A stretch of DNA of 58,370 nucleotides from Nonomuraea cypriaca (GCF_015645445.1 NZ_JADOGI010000044.1:1-58370), one strand, 5' to 3'. Positions 49,744 to 58,370 are shown, numbered from the stretch's first letter. Program-made: numbers and translations. The notes: generated by a model not told the origin, from the letters alone.

Positions 49744-50955
49744 TTAACGGTTGGTTGATTCCCGGTAGTACGGATCCGCCACGACGGGCTCGCCTTCCGT
49801 GTACGAATACACCTCCTGGCCGGAGATGAACACCCGCAGCGCCCGGCTCATGACGTCCAGCGGGTCGCCGTCCCAGATGACCACGTCACCGTCGAGCCCC
49901 GGCCGCAGGGAGCCGACGCGGTCGTCGATCCCCATGATGGCGGCCGGGTCGTGCGTGATCGACCGCAGCGCCGTGGCCGGGTCCAGCCCTTCCTTGACCG
50001 CCAGCGTGGCCTGGTGGACCAGGAAGTGGATCGGCACGACGGGGTGGTCGGTGGTGATGGCCAGCCGGACGCCCGCCCGCGCCAGGATGCCCGGGTTGCG
50101 CAGCGAGCGCTGCCGCAGCTCCACCTTGGACCGGCTGGTGAAGAGCGGGCCGATGATGACGGGCACGTCCTTGGCCGCCAGCGTGTCGGCCAGCAGGTGT
50201 CCTTCGGTGCCGTGGTTGATCACCACGCGGTAGCCGAACTCGTCGGCCAGCCGCAGCGCGGTGGCGATGTCGTCGGCCCGGTGCGTGTGCTGGCACCAGG
50301 GCAGCTCGCCGTCCAGCACGCGGGCCAGGATCTCCAGCGTGCCGTCCCGGTCGAACGGCTTGTCCTCGGCCGCGGCGGCGGCCCGCCGCGCCTTGTAGTC
50401 CTGCGCCTTCATGAACGCGTCGCGGATCACCGCGGCCACGCCCTGCCGGGTGGAGGGCAGCTTCTTCTGGTCGCCGTAGACGCGCTTGGGGTTCTCGCCG
50501 AGCGCGCTCTTGACGCTCACCGGCTCCTTGATCAGCATCTCGTCCACTGACCTGCCCCAGCACTTGACCGCGACGGTCTGGCCGCCGATGGGGTTGCCGG
50601 AGCCTGGCTTGATCACCGCAGAGGTGACCCCACCGGACAGCGCGTCGGCGAAGGCCAGGTCAGCGGGGTTGATGGCGTCGAGCGCGCGCAGGCGGGCGCC
50701 GTTCGGATCCGTCATCTCGTTGGTGTCCTGACCGGCCCACCCTTCGGCCTCCTCGTAGACGCCGAGGTGGCCGTGAGCTTCCACGAAACCGGGCAACACC
50801 CAGCCGCCGCGGGCGTCGACGACGGGGGTGCCCTCGGGCACGCGTACGTCCGCGCCGACTTCGACGATCTTTCCGTTCTGGATGAGCACGGTGCCGCCGT
50901 CGATGGGATCGCCAACAACTGGTACGACATATCCGCTGGTAATAGCAAGATTCAC
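49744..50955 (-). CDS. amidohydrolase (imidazolonepropionase-like / metal-dependent hydrolase)
   Basis: 403 residues, a normal composite TIM-barrel amidohydrolase. The metal-binding start LPGFVEAHGHLGVYE (HxH, with Gly where Ser is more usual), then WCQHTHRADD, VINHGTEGH and AITTDHPVVPI follow the family order. The substrate is unknown. GTG 50955 lies 7 nt after TAGGTT, so leaderless. It starts only 20 bp from the divergent SnoaL-like gene. Confidence 0.87.
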   Translation of the reverse strand: MNLAITSGYVVPVVGDPIDGGTVLIQNGKIVEVGADVRVPEGTPVVDARGGWVLPGFVEAHGHLGVYEEAEGWAGQDTNEMTDPNGARLRALDAINPADLAFADALSGGVTSAVIKPGSGNPIGGQTVAVKCWGRSVDEMLIKEPVSVKSALGENPKRVYGDQKKLPSTRQGVAAVIRDAFMKAQDYKARRAAAAAEDKPFDRDGTLEILARVLDGELPWCQHTHRADDIATALRLADEFGYRVVINHGTEGHLLADTLAAKDVPVIIGPLFTSRSKVELRQRSLRNPGILARAGVRLAITTDHPVVPIHFLVHQATLAVKEGLDPATALRSITHDPAAIMGIDDRVGSLRPGLDGDVVIWDGDPLDVMSRALRVFISGQEVYSYTEGEPVVADPYYRESTNR

Positions 50956-50975
50956 GACTGGTAACCTATCGTTAC
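50956..50975. promoter_or_regulatory. 20-bp divergent promoter with one shared -10 element
   Basis: The near-palindrome TAACCTA (50962-50968) reads TAACCT on the plus strand, 8 nt before ATG 50976, and TAGGTT on the minus strand, 7 nt before GTG 50955. One sequence can therefore serve as the -10 box for both genes, each leaderless. Confidence 0.65.
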
Positions 50976-51383
50976 ATGGGTAGTGCGATCGCGCCTCGGT
51001 ACGAACGCTGGCTGCTGGACATGTGGAACGGCGACTTCGAGCTCGCCCGCGACCTCGTCACCCCAGGCTTCGTCGGCCACTGGCCGGGCATGGACGTACA
51101 CGGCCCCGACGGGCTGATCGAGGCACTGAAGCAGGGGCACCAGCCGTTCGACGACGTCACCGTCACGCTGGACGTGGGGCCGATCGTTGACGGTGACCGG
51201 GTGGCGGCCAGGTGGACGTTCGGCGGCGTCTACCGGGGCGGCATCCCCGGCGCGAGTGCGGCCGCGGGGACCAGGATCGCCTTCAGCGGGCACGACATCC
51301 TGCGGGCCGAAAGCGGCAAATTCGCCGAATACTGGGTGATCTCCGACGCCCAGACATTCAACCGGCAACTAGGGATAGGCTGA
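50976..51383 (+). CDS. SnoaL-like / NTF2-fold protein
   Basis: 135 residues, a cone-shaped alpha+beta fold. WNGDFELARDLVTPGFVGHWPG and HGPDGLIEALKQGHQPFDDV match the polyketide-cyclase-like SnoaL group, with the late strand VYRGGIPGAS and FSGHDILRAESGKFAEYW. These proteins bind small hydrophobic or aromatic ligands; no polyketide genes lie nearby, so the role is open. Leaderless start ATG 50976. Confidence 0.85.
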   Translation: MGSAIAPRYERWLLDMWNGDFELARDLVTPGFVGHWPGMDVHGPDGLIEALKQGHQPFDDVTVTLDVGPIVDGDRVAARWTFGGVYRGGIPGASAAAGTRIAFSGHDILRAESGKFAEYWVISDAQTFNRQLGIG

Positions 51384-51408
51384 CACCTTCCACGGGGAGG
51401 GGGGACAG

Positions 51409-51867
51409 GTGTCACTGGAGCAGGCTCCCGGCCCTCGCTCGCTGAGCGACGGGGAGCTCTCTCAGCTCCTGGCCGGGCAGCGGTTCGGCGCGCTGGCGAC
51501 GAGCAAGAGCAGCGGCCACCCCCATCTGTCCACCGTGCTCTATTCCTGGGACCCCGGCCGGCGGGTGGTGCGCATCTCCACGATCGCCGACCGGCTCAAG
51601 GTGCGCCAGCTGCACCAGGACCCGCGCTGCGCGCTCTACGTGGCCAGCGGCGACTTCTGGTCCTACGCCGTGGCCGAGGGCGAGGCGGAGCTGTCGCCGG
51701 TGAGCGCCGAACCGGGTGACGAGGTAGGCAAGGAACTGCTGGACATGAGCCAGGGCGTCGCCGACGCCGACGCCTTCCTGCGGCAGATGGTGGCGGACCG
51801 GCGGCTGGTGATCAGGCTCCGGGTGTCACGGCTCTACGGGACCGCCTTGTCCGCGCTGTCCGGATAG
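51409..51867 (+). CDS. PPOX-class F420-dependent oxidoreductase
   Basis: 152 residues, split-barrel. GELSQLLAGQRFGALATSKSSG and VLYSWDPGRRVVRISTIADRLKVRQL match the TIGR03618-type F420-dependent enzymes; the Lys/Arg run binds the F420 tail. GTG 51409 has GGGGAGGGGG at good spacing. A short stem CCGCGCT/AGCGCGG (51851-51872) overlaps the stop and may end transcription. Confidence 0.83.
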   Translation: MSLEQAPGPRSLSDGELSQLLAGQRFGALATSKSSGHPHLSTVLYSWDPGRRVVRISTIADRLKVRQLHQDPRCALYVASGDFWSYAVAEGEAELSPVSAEPGDEVGKELLDMSQGVADADAFLRQMVADRRLVIRLRVSRLYGTALSALSG

Positions 51868-51919
51868 CGCGGTCAGCAGCACCACCCTTGCAAGTTCTGT
51901 GGCACCGGCTTACCATCCG

Positions 51920-52102
51920 CGGGCGGTGGCCACGTACTGTCACACGGGTGACGGCGGGCAGTGGTGGTCGTTCGACGACGCCTGGTCGATCGGCAGGAAG
52001 ACGGCCTGGTTGCGGAGCAAGGGCCTGCTCGGCGCGATGATCTGGGAGATGTCCGGCGACGCGGGCGTACTCACCAACGCCCTGGACACGGGCCTGCGGT
52101 GA
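51920..52102 (+). pseudogene. C-terminal fragment of a glycoside hydrolase family 18 chitinase
   Basis: Reading in the frame that ends at TGA 52100-52102, the translation includes WWSFDDAWSIGRKTAWLRS and KGLLGAMIWEMSGDAGVLTN. This is the end of a GH18 catalytic barrel (last strand GAMIWE and the small terminal helix), normally preceded by ~300 residues including the DxxDxDxE motif, which is absent. No start or ribosome binding site supports an independent gene, so it is a decayed remnant. The surrounding 51868-52279 holds nothing else recognised. Confidence 0.65.
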
Positions 52103-52279
52103 CCACCGGCGCGCGGGGTCCCTCCCCACCCCGCGCGCTCCCGCAGCTTTCGCCCTGCGCGCCGGGGCGTGTCGAATGCTCATCGGGCGGGCACCTGCGG
52201 GCTACCCTGCACTCAACCGCCGGTCACAAGATCCTGTCATCGTCGGGACGCAGCCTTCTCCCCCCACCCGAGGAGATCC

Positions 52280-53104
52280 ATGTTCCGGCGACTCGTCGTC
52301 GTCCTCTCGACCGCCCTCACCCTCATGGCGGGACCGGTCACCGCGGCCACCGCCGCGACCCCCGTCAACGTCGCCCACCGGGGCGCGTCCGCGTACGCCC
52401 CCGAGAACACCGTCGCCGCCTTCGAACTCGCCGGCGCCCAGCGCGCCGACATGTTCGAGCTCGACGTCCAGGAGACCAAGGATCACGAGCTGATCCTCAT
52501 GCACGACACGACCCTGTCCCGTACCACCGACGCCGAACAGGTCTTCCCCGACCTGGCCCCGTGGAACGTCCGCGACCTCACGCTCGCTCAGATCCGCAAG
52601 CTGGACGCCGGCTCGTGGTTCTCCTCCGAGTACGCCGGCGAGCCGGTGCCCACCTTCGGCGAGGCGCTGCGCGCGATGACAGGATCGCGCATGGGCCTGC
52701 TGCTGGAGATCAAGTCGCCGGAGCTGTATCCGGGCATAGAGGGCCGCATCGCCACGGAGCTGCGCCGGCATCCCGGCTGGCTCGCGCCGGGGCGCCTCAC
52801 GGTGCAGTCGTTCGACTGGGACTCGATGCGCACGTTCGACGGACTGGTGTCGAGGGTGCCGATCGGGCTGCTCGGCACGCCGTCGACGACCGAGTTGCCG
52901 GAATTGGCGTCGTTCGCCGACCAGATCAACCCGCCGTACGGCACCCTCACACAGGCTTACGTGACCAGCGTGCATCGCCTCGGCATGGACGTCCTCACCT
53001 GGACGGTCGACGACCCGGACAGCATGCGCCGCATGCTCTCCTACGGCGTCGACGGCATCATCACCAACAAACCAGACATCCTCCACGACCTTCTCCGCTC
53101 CTGA
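52280..53104 (+). CDS. secreted glycerophosphodiester phosphodiesterase
   Basis: 274 residues. A signal peptide (1-23) ends in TAATAA. The GDPD barrel starts with HRGASAYAPENT, then FELDVQETKDHELILMHD, carrying the Glu/Asp/His metal and catalytic set, and ends in WTVDDPDSMRRMLSYGVDGIITN. It hydrolyses glycerophosphodiesters outside the membrane to release glycerol-3-phosphate. ATG 52280 has GAGGAGA upstream. Confidence 0.9.
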   Translation: MFRRLVVVLSTALTLMAGPVTAATAATPVNVAHRGASAYAPENTVAAFELAGAQRADMFELDVQETKDHELILMHDTTLSRTTDAEQVFPDLAPWNVRDLTLAQIRKLDAGSWFSSEYAGEPVPTFGEALRAMTGSRMGLLLEIKSPELYPGIEGRIATELRRHPGWLAPGRLTVQSFDWDSMRTFDGLVSRVPIGLLGTPSTTELPELASFADQINPPYGTLTQAYVTSVHRLGMDVLTWTVDDPDSMRRMLSYGVDGIITNKPDILHDLLRS

Positions 53105-53149
53105 CGCCTGGTGAAACACCCCTGCGATCTGAGGCGGCCGCGGCGTGGT

Positions 53150-53155
53150 TAGCGT
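53150..53155 (+). promoter_or_regulatory. -10 box TAGCGT of a leaderless promoter
   Basis: TAGCGT is followed after 6 nt by ATG 53162. The promoter appears intact although the gene behind it is truncated. Confidence 0.45.
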
Positions 53156-53161
53156 GGTGTG

Positions 53162-53389
53162 ATGCGTGCTGTCTGGCTTGAAAAGATCGGCGGCCCCTGG
53201 TCGGTCATCAAGGTGGCCGATCCGGTGCCGCGTCCGGTTGGTGTGGTCGTGGACGTGGTGGCCGTACGCGTACCCGCCTACACGAGGCAGGTGCTGAACG
53301 GAGAGCTCGGCTACGACCTGCCGGCCCTGTTGGTGCCGGGGCCCTCGCCCTTCCCATGGTCTGCACGCGAAGAGTGCCCCTTGCCCTGA
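53162..53389 (+). pseudogene. 5' fragment of a zinc-type alcohol dehydrogenase/quinone reductase (MDR family) gene
   Basis: Residues 1-60 (MRAVWLEKIGGPWSVIKVAD, then PVPRPVGVVVDVVAVRVPAY) match the N-terminus of MDR proteins, up to the point where the family reads VPGNGVAGRV. Here the sequence changes to a non-family end (PGPSPFPWSAREECPLP) and stops at residue 75, against about 320 in the family. The break falls at the edge of the hairpin at 53366. Confidence 0.6.
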
Positions 53390-53425
53390 AAGCACGTTGA
53401 CCTGGGCAAGGAGGCACTCTTCGCG
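53366..53425. terminator. large imperfect hairpin downstream of nrdJ
   Basis: CGCGAAGAGTGCC-CCTTGCCC (53366-53386) pairs with GGGCAAGGA-GGCACTCTTCGCG (53404-53425): 21 bp with one bulge and a 17-nt loop. On the minus strand it lies 46 bases after the nrdJ stop and is the likely nrdJ terminator. It also contains the end of the truncated MDR frame. Confidence 0.75.
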
Positions 53426-53470
53426 GTCTAGCCGATCAGCTCGCTCATTCTCGTGCCAACCGGCGCGATG

Positions 53471-56400
53471 TCAGCTGCAGCCGCTGGTGGAGCCGCAGCC
53501 CTCGCAGACGTAGCAGCTTCCGGCCGGGCGCATCTTGGTGCCGCAGGTCATGCAGAGCGGCGCGTCGGCCGTGAAGCGCTGGTGGCTCTCCAGCGTCAAC
53601 TCCTTGACGTCCGGGGCCGCCGACGCCTTCGGCCGCTCCTCGATCGGCGCCGACTGGGCCAGCGCCTCGCGGTCGACCGACTCCTGCAGCGCCGCCGGGT
53701 CCTCACCGCGCTGCTGCGCGGCCCGCTCGGCCGCCGAGAAGATGCCCAGGGCCGCCCGCTCGTCGTAGGGCAGGTGGTCGAGGGCCAGGCGGCGGAAGAT
53801 GTAGTCCATCACCGAGGTGGCCATCCGGATGTCCGGATCGTCCGTCATCCCCGCGGGCTCGAACCGCATGTTGACGAACTTGCTCATGTACGTCTCCAGC
53901 GGCACGCCGTACTGGAGGCCGATGGAGATCGCGACGGAGAACGCGTCCATGACGCCCGCCAGCGTCGAGCCCTGCTTGGACATCTTGAGGAAGACCTCGC
54001 CGAGCCCGTCGTCCGGGTAGGACGAAGCGGTCATGTAGCCCTTGGCGCCGCCCACCGTGAACCGGGTGGTCATGCTCGGCCGCTGGTTGGGCATGCGCCG
54101 CCGGGTCGGCCGGTTGACCTCGATGACCTTGACCTCGGGCTCCTTGAGCTCCTTGGGCTCGTCCTTCTTGGCGCCGTTGCCGGCCGACAGCGGCTGGCCG
54201 ACCTTGCAGTTGTCGCGGTACACGGCCAGTGCCTTCAGCCCGAGCTGCCAGCCCTCCATGTAGACCTGCTCGATGTCGTCGATCGTGGCCGACTCGGGCA
54301 GGTTGACCGTCTTGGAGATGGCCCCGGACAGGAACGGCTGGGTGGCCGCCATCATGCGTACGTGCCCCATCGGCGCGATCGCCCGCTCGCCCATCGCGCA
54401 GTCGAACACCTCGTAGTGCTCCTGGCGCAGGCCGGGGGCGCCGACGACGTGGCTGTGCTCGGCGATGTACTCGACGATGGCCTCGACCTGCTCCTGCTGG
54501 TAGCCGAGCTGCCTGAGCGCCCTGGGGATCGTCTGGTTGACGATCTGCATGGACCCGCCGCCGACGAGCTTCTTGAACTTGGCCAGCGCCAGGTCCGGCT
54601 CGATGCCGGTCGTGTCGCAGTCCATCATCAGGCCGATGGTGTTGTGGCTGACCAGGCCGTTCGCAACATAGGTGACGTTGTCCGGCACCGAAAGATCGTA
54701 GGTCGGCTGCACTCCGCCGTCCTCGTTGACCATGACCTCCTCGAACGCGTATCCGAGCGCGTGCGCCAGGCGCGTGTTCCAGGTCTCCTCGAGCAGCAGC
54801 CTCGCCGTCATCCTGGCGACACCACCGGTCTTGCGGACCGCCTGCATGATCGAGTCGCGCAGCCGGTGCCCGCGCGGTACGAGCTCCTCCCAGATCTCGC
54901 GCGGCAGGTAGACATAGTCCTTCTTGGCCGACCGCTCCGGCTCCGCGAACGCCAGCGCCTTGGCCTTGCGCTCGCTGATGAACCCGACGATCTCGTCGTA
55001 GTTGAGCGCGTGGTCGAGGTTACGCATGCGTACCTGATAAATGTCGCCTCCGAAACCACTGACCGTCGTCCTGGTGGTGGTGACGAGGCCAAGGGACAGC
55101 AGGAGCGTACGGATCTCGCCGGCGAAGGACTTCGAGGCCGTGCTGATGCTGGGGACACCCGCAGTGACGCTGCCGTCCGCCTCGAACAGGCCACGGAGGA
55201 ACGCCGCGTAGACGACCACATCATTGGTCTCAAGGATCGCCGAGGGGATCCGGGGAGTCCAGCCCTTACCGGAATGGTCGACCCCCGGCAGTTCCTTGGC
55301 GAGGCCCGAGGCCTCCCACCAGCGAGCCAGCCGTACCGACTGAAGAACGACCTCCTGGTAACCCTGCTGCTGGGTGACCCTGGGCTCCAGGCCGAAGAGG
55401 CTCTTGGAGAGGATTCGCAGTCGTTCCACGACGTCGAGGTCGGTGTCCGCGACGCACATCCTGATGCCCTTGCTGTGCAGGCTGCCGTCGCCCATGAAGT
55501 AGCCGACCAACTCGGCAAGCTCTTCTGAAATGGCACCGGGCACCCGGACATTTCTGTCGCCCGTGTAGTAGGCCTGGTCGAGGACCGGGAGCGGAACCTC
55601 GCGCGGCTCGCCAACCAGGGTCGACAGCTGCATGGGCACCACATCGCCCTCACGCAGGTCGGCCATGCGCTTCCAAACCCACTCGCCGGTCGTCTGCTCG
55701 ACCGCCTTGACCCGATGGGTAAGCGTGCCCTGAATCTGGTATCCGCCCTCGGTCGTGATGAGCCGGGTCGGCTCCTCGCCGTTGACGAAGAACTTGCTCG
55801 CCCGGCGGGGACCCTCATCCGTCGACACCTTCAGGTCCAGGTCCTGCCAGCGGTCACCGTACACGTCGGCGATCTCCGACAGCCGGACGAGACCGCGGTC
55901 GGTGGTGATCAGGGTGTCGCCGGTGAGGCAACCGGTCGGCGCCAGCAACGACGCCTGGGCGTTTCTGTAGCCGTTCTTCTCGCCGAGCTTGAGGCACTCC
56001 GACCACTGGCGCGACGCCTCGGCGTGGATCTTGGCGTCCATGGAGCCGATCGTGCGCAGGTCGTCGTTCGCCGCCGTGTGCTTGCGCATGACGCGCTTGT
56101 GCGGCTCCGCGTTCCTCGCATATCCGTCGTACGGCCCCACGACCCCGGCCAACTCGGCGCTGCGCCGGTAGGACACACCGGTCATCAGCGAGGTGATCGC
56201 GCCCGCCACCGCCCGGCCACCGTCGGAGTCGTAGGCGTGGCCGGTCGCCATCAGCAGCGCGCCCAGGTTGGCGTAACCGATGCCGAGCTGACGGTAGGCG
56301 CGCGTGGTCTCGCCGATCTTCTCCGTCGGGAAGTCGGCGAACGTGATCGAGATGTCCATCGCAGTGATGATCAGCTCGGTCAGCTTGACGAAGTCGGCCA

Positions 56401-57571
56401 CGTTGAAGGAGTTGTCGTCCTTCAGGAACTTCAGCAGGTTGATGCTGGCCAGGTTGCACGACGAATTGTCCAAATGGACGTATTCACTACATGGGTTACT
56501 CGCAGTGATCCGGCCGGTTTCCGGGGTGGTGTGCCAGTCGTTGATCGTGTCGTCGTACTGCAGGCCGGGGTCGGCGCACTCCCAGGCGGCCTTGGCCATC
56601 TTGCGGAACAGGTCCTTGGCGTCGACCGTCTCGATGACCTCGCCGGTCAGCCGCGCACGCAGGCCGAAGTCGGCGCCCTTCTCCACCGCGCGCATGAACT
56701 CGTCGGAGACGCGCACGGAGTTGTTGGCGTTCTGGTACTGGACGCTGACGATGTCCTTGCCGCCCAGGTCCATGTCGAACCCGGCGTCACGCAGCGCGCG
56801 GACCTTGTCCTCTTCGCGCGCCTTGGTCTCGATGAACTCCTCGATGTCGGGGTGGTCGACGTCGAGCACGACCATCTTCGCCGCCCTGCGGGTCGCCCCA
56901 CCGGACTTGATGGTCCCCGCGCTCGCGTCCGCGCCCCGCATGAAGCTCACCGGGCCGCTGGCGGTGCCGCCGCTGCTGAGCAGCTCCTTCGACGAGCGGA
57001 TCCTGGACAGGTTGACACCCGACCCCGAGCCGCCCTTGAAGATCACGCCCTCTTCCTTGTACCACTCCAGGATCGACTCCATCTGGTCGTCCACGGAGAG
57101 GATGAAGCAAGCGCTTACTTGCTGTGGGGACTGGGTGCCCACGTTGAACCACACCGGCGAGTTGAACGCGAACACCTGGTGGACCAGCGCGTGCTTGAGC
57201 TCGTGGTCGAAGATCTCGGCGTCCTCGTCAGTGGCGAAGTAGCCGTGCTCGATCCCCGTCCTGGTGTAGACCCCGACGACCCGGTCGACCAGCTGCTTCA
57301 GGCTCCACTCACGCTGCGGTGTGCTCACCGCGCCGCGGAAGTATTTGGTCGTCACGATGTTGGCCGCGTTGACCGACCAGAACTCGGGGAACTCGACACC
57401 CCGCTGTTCGAAGTTGATCGACCCGTCGCGCCAGTTCGTCATGACGACATCGCGGCGCTCCCATTGGATCTCGTCATACGGGTGCACGCCGGGCTTGGTG
57501 AAGATCCGCTTCATCTTCAGTCCCTTGCGCTTGCCTCCGCGCGCCACGGAACCGCTGGCCGTCTCCGTCAT
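53471..57571 (-). CDS. nrdJ: vitamin B12-dependent class II ribonucleotide reductase, interrupted by an intein
   Basis: 1366 residues encoded, 936 after removal of the 430-residue intein. NrdJ converts ribonucleotides to deoxyribonucleotides with adenosylcobalamin. The reductase part shows [10 protein letters not shown], the finger [14 protein letters not shown], the active-site loop NPCSEY (359-364) with Cys361 in [16 protein letters not shown], and the C-terminal Cys-rich redox tail [20 protein letters not shown]. The intein sits at APTG/CLTG...[12 protein letters not shown], the classical class II insertion site. ATG 57571 overlaps the nrdR stop (ATGA) and has GGGGGAG upstream, so nrdR and nrdJ form one operon. 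Confidence 0.95.
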   Translation of the reverse strand: MTETASGSVARGGKRKGLKMKRIFTKPGVHPYDEIQWERRDVVMTNWRDGSINFEQRGVEFPEFWSVNAANIVTTKYFRGAVSTPQREWSLKQLVDRVVGVYTRTGIEHGYFATDEDAEIFDHELKHALVHQVFAFNSPVWFNVGTQSPQQVSACFILSVDDQMESILEWYKEEGVIFKGGSGSGVNLSRIRSSKELLSSGGTASGPVSFMRGADASAGTIKSGGATRRAAKMVVLDVDHPDIEEFIETKAREEDKVRALRDAGFDMDLGGKDIVSVQYQNANNSVRVSDEFMRAVEKGADFGLRARLTGEVIETVDAKDLFRKMAKAAWECADPGLQYDDTINDWHTTPETGRITASNPCSEYVHLDNSSCNLASINLLKFLKDDNSFNVADFVKLTELIITAMDISITFADFPTEKIGETTRAYRQLGIGYANLGALLMATGHAYDSDGGRAVAGAITSLMTGVSYRRSAELAGVVGPYDGYARNAEPHKRVMRKHTAANDDLRTIGSMDAKIHAEASRQWSECLKLGEKNGYRNAQASLLAPTGCLTGDTLITTDRGLVRLSEIADVYGDRWQDLDLKVSTDEGPRRASKFFVNGEEPTRLITTEGGYQIQGTLTHRVKAVEQTTGEWVWKRMADLREGDVVPMQLSTLVGEPREVPLPVLDQAYYTGDRNVRVPGAISEELAELVGYFMGDGSLHSKGIRMCVADTDLDVVERLRILSKSLFGLEPRVTQQQGYQEVVLQSVRLARWWEASGLAKELPGVDHSGKGWTPRIPSAILETNDVVVYAAFLRGLFEADGSVTAGVPSISTASKSFAGEIRTLLLSLGLVTTTRTTVSGFGGDIYQVRMRNLDHALNYDEIVGFISERKAKALAFAEPERSAKKDYVYLPREIWEELVPRGHRLRDSIMQAVRKTGGVARMTARLLLEETWNTRLAHALGYAFEEVMVNEDGGVQPTYDLSVPDNVTYVANGLVSHNTIGLMMDCDTTGIEPDLALAKFKKLVGGGSMQIVNQTIPRALRQLGYQQEQVEAIVEYIAEHSHVVGAPGLRQEHYEVFDCAMGERAIAPMGHVRMMAATQPFLSGAISKTVNLPESATIDDIEQVYMEGWQLGLKALAVYRDNCKVGQPLSAGNGAKKDEPKELKEPEVKVIEVNRPTRRRMPNQRPSMTTRFTVGGAKGYMTASSYPDDGLGEVFLKMSKQGSTLAGVMDAFSVAISIGLQYGVPLETYMSKFVNMRFEPAGMTDDPDIRMATSVMDYIFRRLALDHLPYDERAALGIFSAAERAAQQRGEDPAALQESVDREALAQSAPIEERPKASAAPDVKELTLESHQRFTADAPLCMTCGTKMRPAGSCYVCEGCGSTSGCS
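54641..55930 (-). other. intein with LAGLIDADG homing endonuclease inside nrdJ
   Basis: 430 residues (548-977 of the precursor). It starts with Cys548 ([10 protein letters not shown], block A) and has block B GTLTHRV with the Thr-x-x-His pair. Block F/G reads [12 protein letters not shown], ending in the penultimate His and final Asn977, and Thr978 is the first extein residue. Two LAGLIDADG motifs, LVGYFMGDG (near 689-697) and [10 protein letters not shown] (791-800), keep their acidic residues, so the endonuclease may be active. Confidence 0.9.
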
Positions 57572-58023
57572 GACTCCCCCTTCTCCGCCTTCAACTGTGT
57601 GATCTCGGCCTCGAAGTCCGCCAGGCTCTCGAAGCCGCGATATACCGATGCGAACCGCAGGTAGGCCACCTCGTCGAGCTCCCGCAGCGGGCCGAGGATC
57701 GCCAGGCCCACCTCGTTGGACGGGAGCTCGGCCGCGCCCTTGGCCCTGATGGCCTCCTCCACCCGCTGCCCGAGCTGCGCCAGTGAATCCTCACTGACCG
57801 GCCTGCCCTGGCACGCCCGCCGCACGCCCGCGACGACCTTGTCCCGCGAGAACGGCTCTGTCACCCCGCTGCGCTTGCTCACCATGAGGAGCACGGTCTC
57901 CTGCGTGGTGAATCGGCGCCCGCATTCCGGACAGGTCCGGCGACGCCTGATGGCCGCGCCGTCGTCCGTGGACCGGCTGTCGATGACCCTGGTGTCAGGG
58001 TGGCGACAGAACGGACAGTGCAC
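57568..58023 (-). CDS. nrdR: transcriptional repressor of ribonucleotide reductase genes
   Basis: 151 residues. Zinc ribbon with C3, C6, C31, C34 (CPFC...CPEC), then an ATP-cone (~49-139) that senses ATP/dATP and switches DNA binding. GTG 58023 has AGGAGG at 9 nt. First gene of the nrdR-nrdJ operon. Two 16-bp NrdR boxes 31 bp apart lie upstream (58122-58168), so the operon probably represses itself. Confidence 0.95.
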   Translation of the reverse strand: MHCPFCRHPDTRVIDSRSTDDGAAIRRRRTCPECGRRFTTQETVLLMVSKRSGVTEPFSRDKVVAGVRRACQGRPVSEDSLAQLGQRVEEAIRAKGAAELPSNEVGLAILGPLRELDEVAYLRFASVYRGFESLADFEAEITQLKAEKGES

Positions 58024-58121
58024 GCTTTCGCCCTCCTAGGCGTACGGACACCACATGCCCGAAACGGTCGTACCGGGACGCTCGCGCACTCTCCACGGCT
58101 TGCCATGGAGAGGTCACGGAA

Positions 58122-58168
58122 ACACAAGGTGTGGTGAACTACATCGGTGTAACTACTAGATGTTGTGG
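58122..58168 (-). promoter_or_regulatory. pair of NrdR boxes upstream of nrdR
   Basis: ACACAAGGTGTGGTGA (58122-58137) and CTACTAGATGTTGTGG (58153-58168) each match the known 16-bp NrdR consensus (acACwAtATaTwGtgt) at about 11-12 positions. Centre-to-centre spacing is 31 bp, three helical turns, with a 15-bp linker, the usual tandem arrangement. Confidence 0.75.
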
Positions 58169-58370
58169 TCCAACCGTAGAAGCGTGCGACCATGAACGCA
58201 AGTTGGACGGCGCCATCGACCTGAAGTCGCTGATCAGCCCGCGCACCTCACCGGCTCTGGGCGTGTCGCCCTCAACGCAACGAGCCCGACCCCTGTTACC
58301 GCCCTCCGAAAACGCCCCTGAAGTCACGCCACGCCGTACCGTGAACAAACCTCAAAACGATACCGAACAC
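58169..58370. promoter_or_regulatory. divergent upstream region, probably leading into lexA beyond the edge
   Basis: No complete gene. The final seven bases CGAACAC (58364-58370) fit the left half of an actinobacterial SOS box. In Streptomyces lexA is divergent from nrdR, so the plus-strand neighbour is probably lexA; the sequence ends before it can be seen. Confidence 0.4.

Noticed and set aside
58024..58200. Cobalamin riboswitch upstream of nrdR-nrdJ
   Set aside because: No B12-box sequence or long structured leader was seen; NrdR boxes explain the control region better.

Overview
The window is very GC-rich actinobacterial chromosome. Gene content and order point to a filamentous actinomycete, most likely in or near the Streptosporangiaceae (Nonomuraea-like). 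Supporting features are the parC / parE / DUF7455 / hrdB neighbourhood, which resembles the Streptomyces core region, the nrdR-nrdJ operon for B12-dependent ribonucleotide reductase, an F420-type oxidoreductase, and many genes that appear to start without a leader. The genus is inferred from gene content and codon style, not from a marker gene. No rRNA, tRNA, CRISPR array, prophage or intact insertion sequence was seen.

Layout. 1-5.2 kb: partial GNAT/acyl-CoA-synthetase protein acetyltransferase, PfkB sugar kinase, RecQ helicase with a C-terminal phosphoribosyltransferase-like tail. 5.3-13.2 kb: topoisomerase IV subunits ParC (+) and ParE (-) facing each other around a repeat patch with a transposase remnant, a VOC protein, a thioredoxin-like protein, a small unknown and a beta-carbonic anhydrase; then DUF7455. 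13.6-20.1 kb: GNAT enzyme, YaaA, a tandem repeat, a strong bidirectional terminator, the principal sigma factor HrdB, a PAS-PAS-GAF-PP2C phosphatase and an HhH-GPD DNA repair protein. 20.2-26.7 kb: two conserved unknowns, 5-oxoprolinase pxpABC, a PhzF-like isomerase and soluble transhydrogenase SthA.

26.7-37.5 kb: secreted GH30 glycosidase with ricin-type lectin next to a LacI regulator, an MFS-DoxX operon, a TPR-membrane-split-barrel fusion, a haloalkane-dehalogenase-like hydrolase and a membrane protein with two CbxX-type AAA domains. 37.7-43.4 kb: complete peptide/oligopeptide ABC importer operon (permease, permease, fused double ATPase, lipoprotein). 43.4-48.5 kb: zinc-ribbon protein, MFS, AhpD-like protein, two tiny related ORFs, a PPOX flavoprotein, and a divergent HxlR/MFS pair with inverted-repeat operators. 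48.6-53.4 kb: PrsW protease, amidohydrolase and SnoaL-like gene sharing one -10 box, F420-type PPOX protein, a chitinase remnant, secreted GDPD and a truncated alcohol dehydrogenase. 53.5-58.4 kb: nrdJ carrying a full LAGLIDADG intein, nrdR, paired NrdR boxes and probably the upstream edge of lexA.

Working together: parC/parE, hrdB, recQ and nrdR/nrdJ are information-processing core. The rest is mainly nutrient salvage (pxpABC, GH30, peptide ABC importer), export (three MFS) and stress or redox proteins. The less familiar items are the paired tiny ORFs at 45.6-45.9 kb, the 20-bp divergent promoter at 50.96 kb, the two fusion proteins at 32.5 and 35.2 kb, the nrdJ intein, and several non-coding repeat patches.
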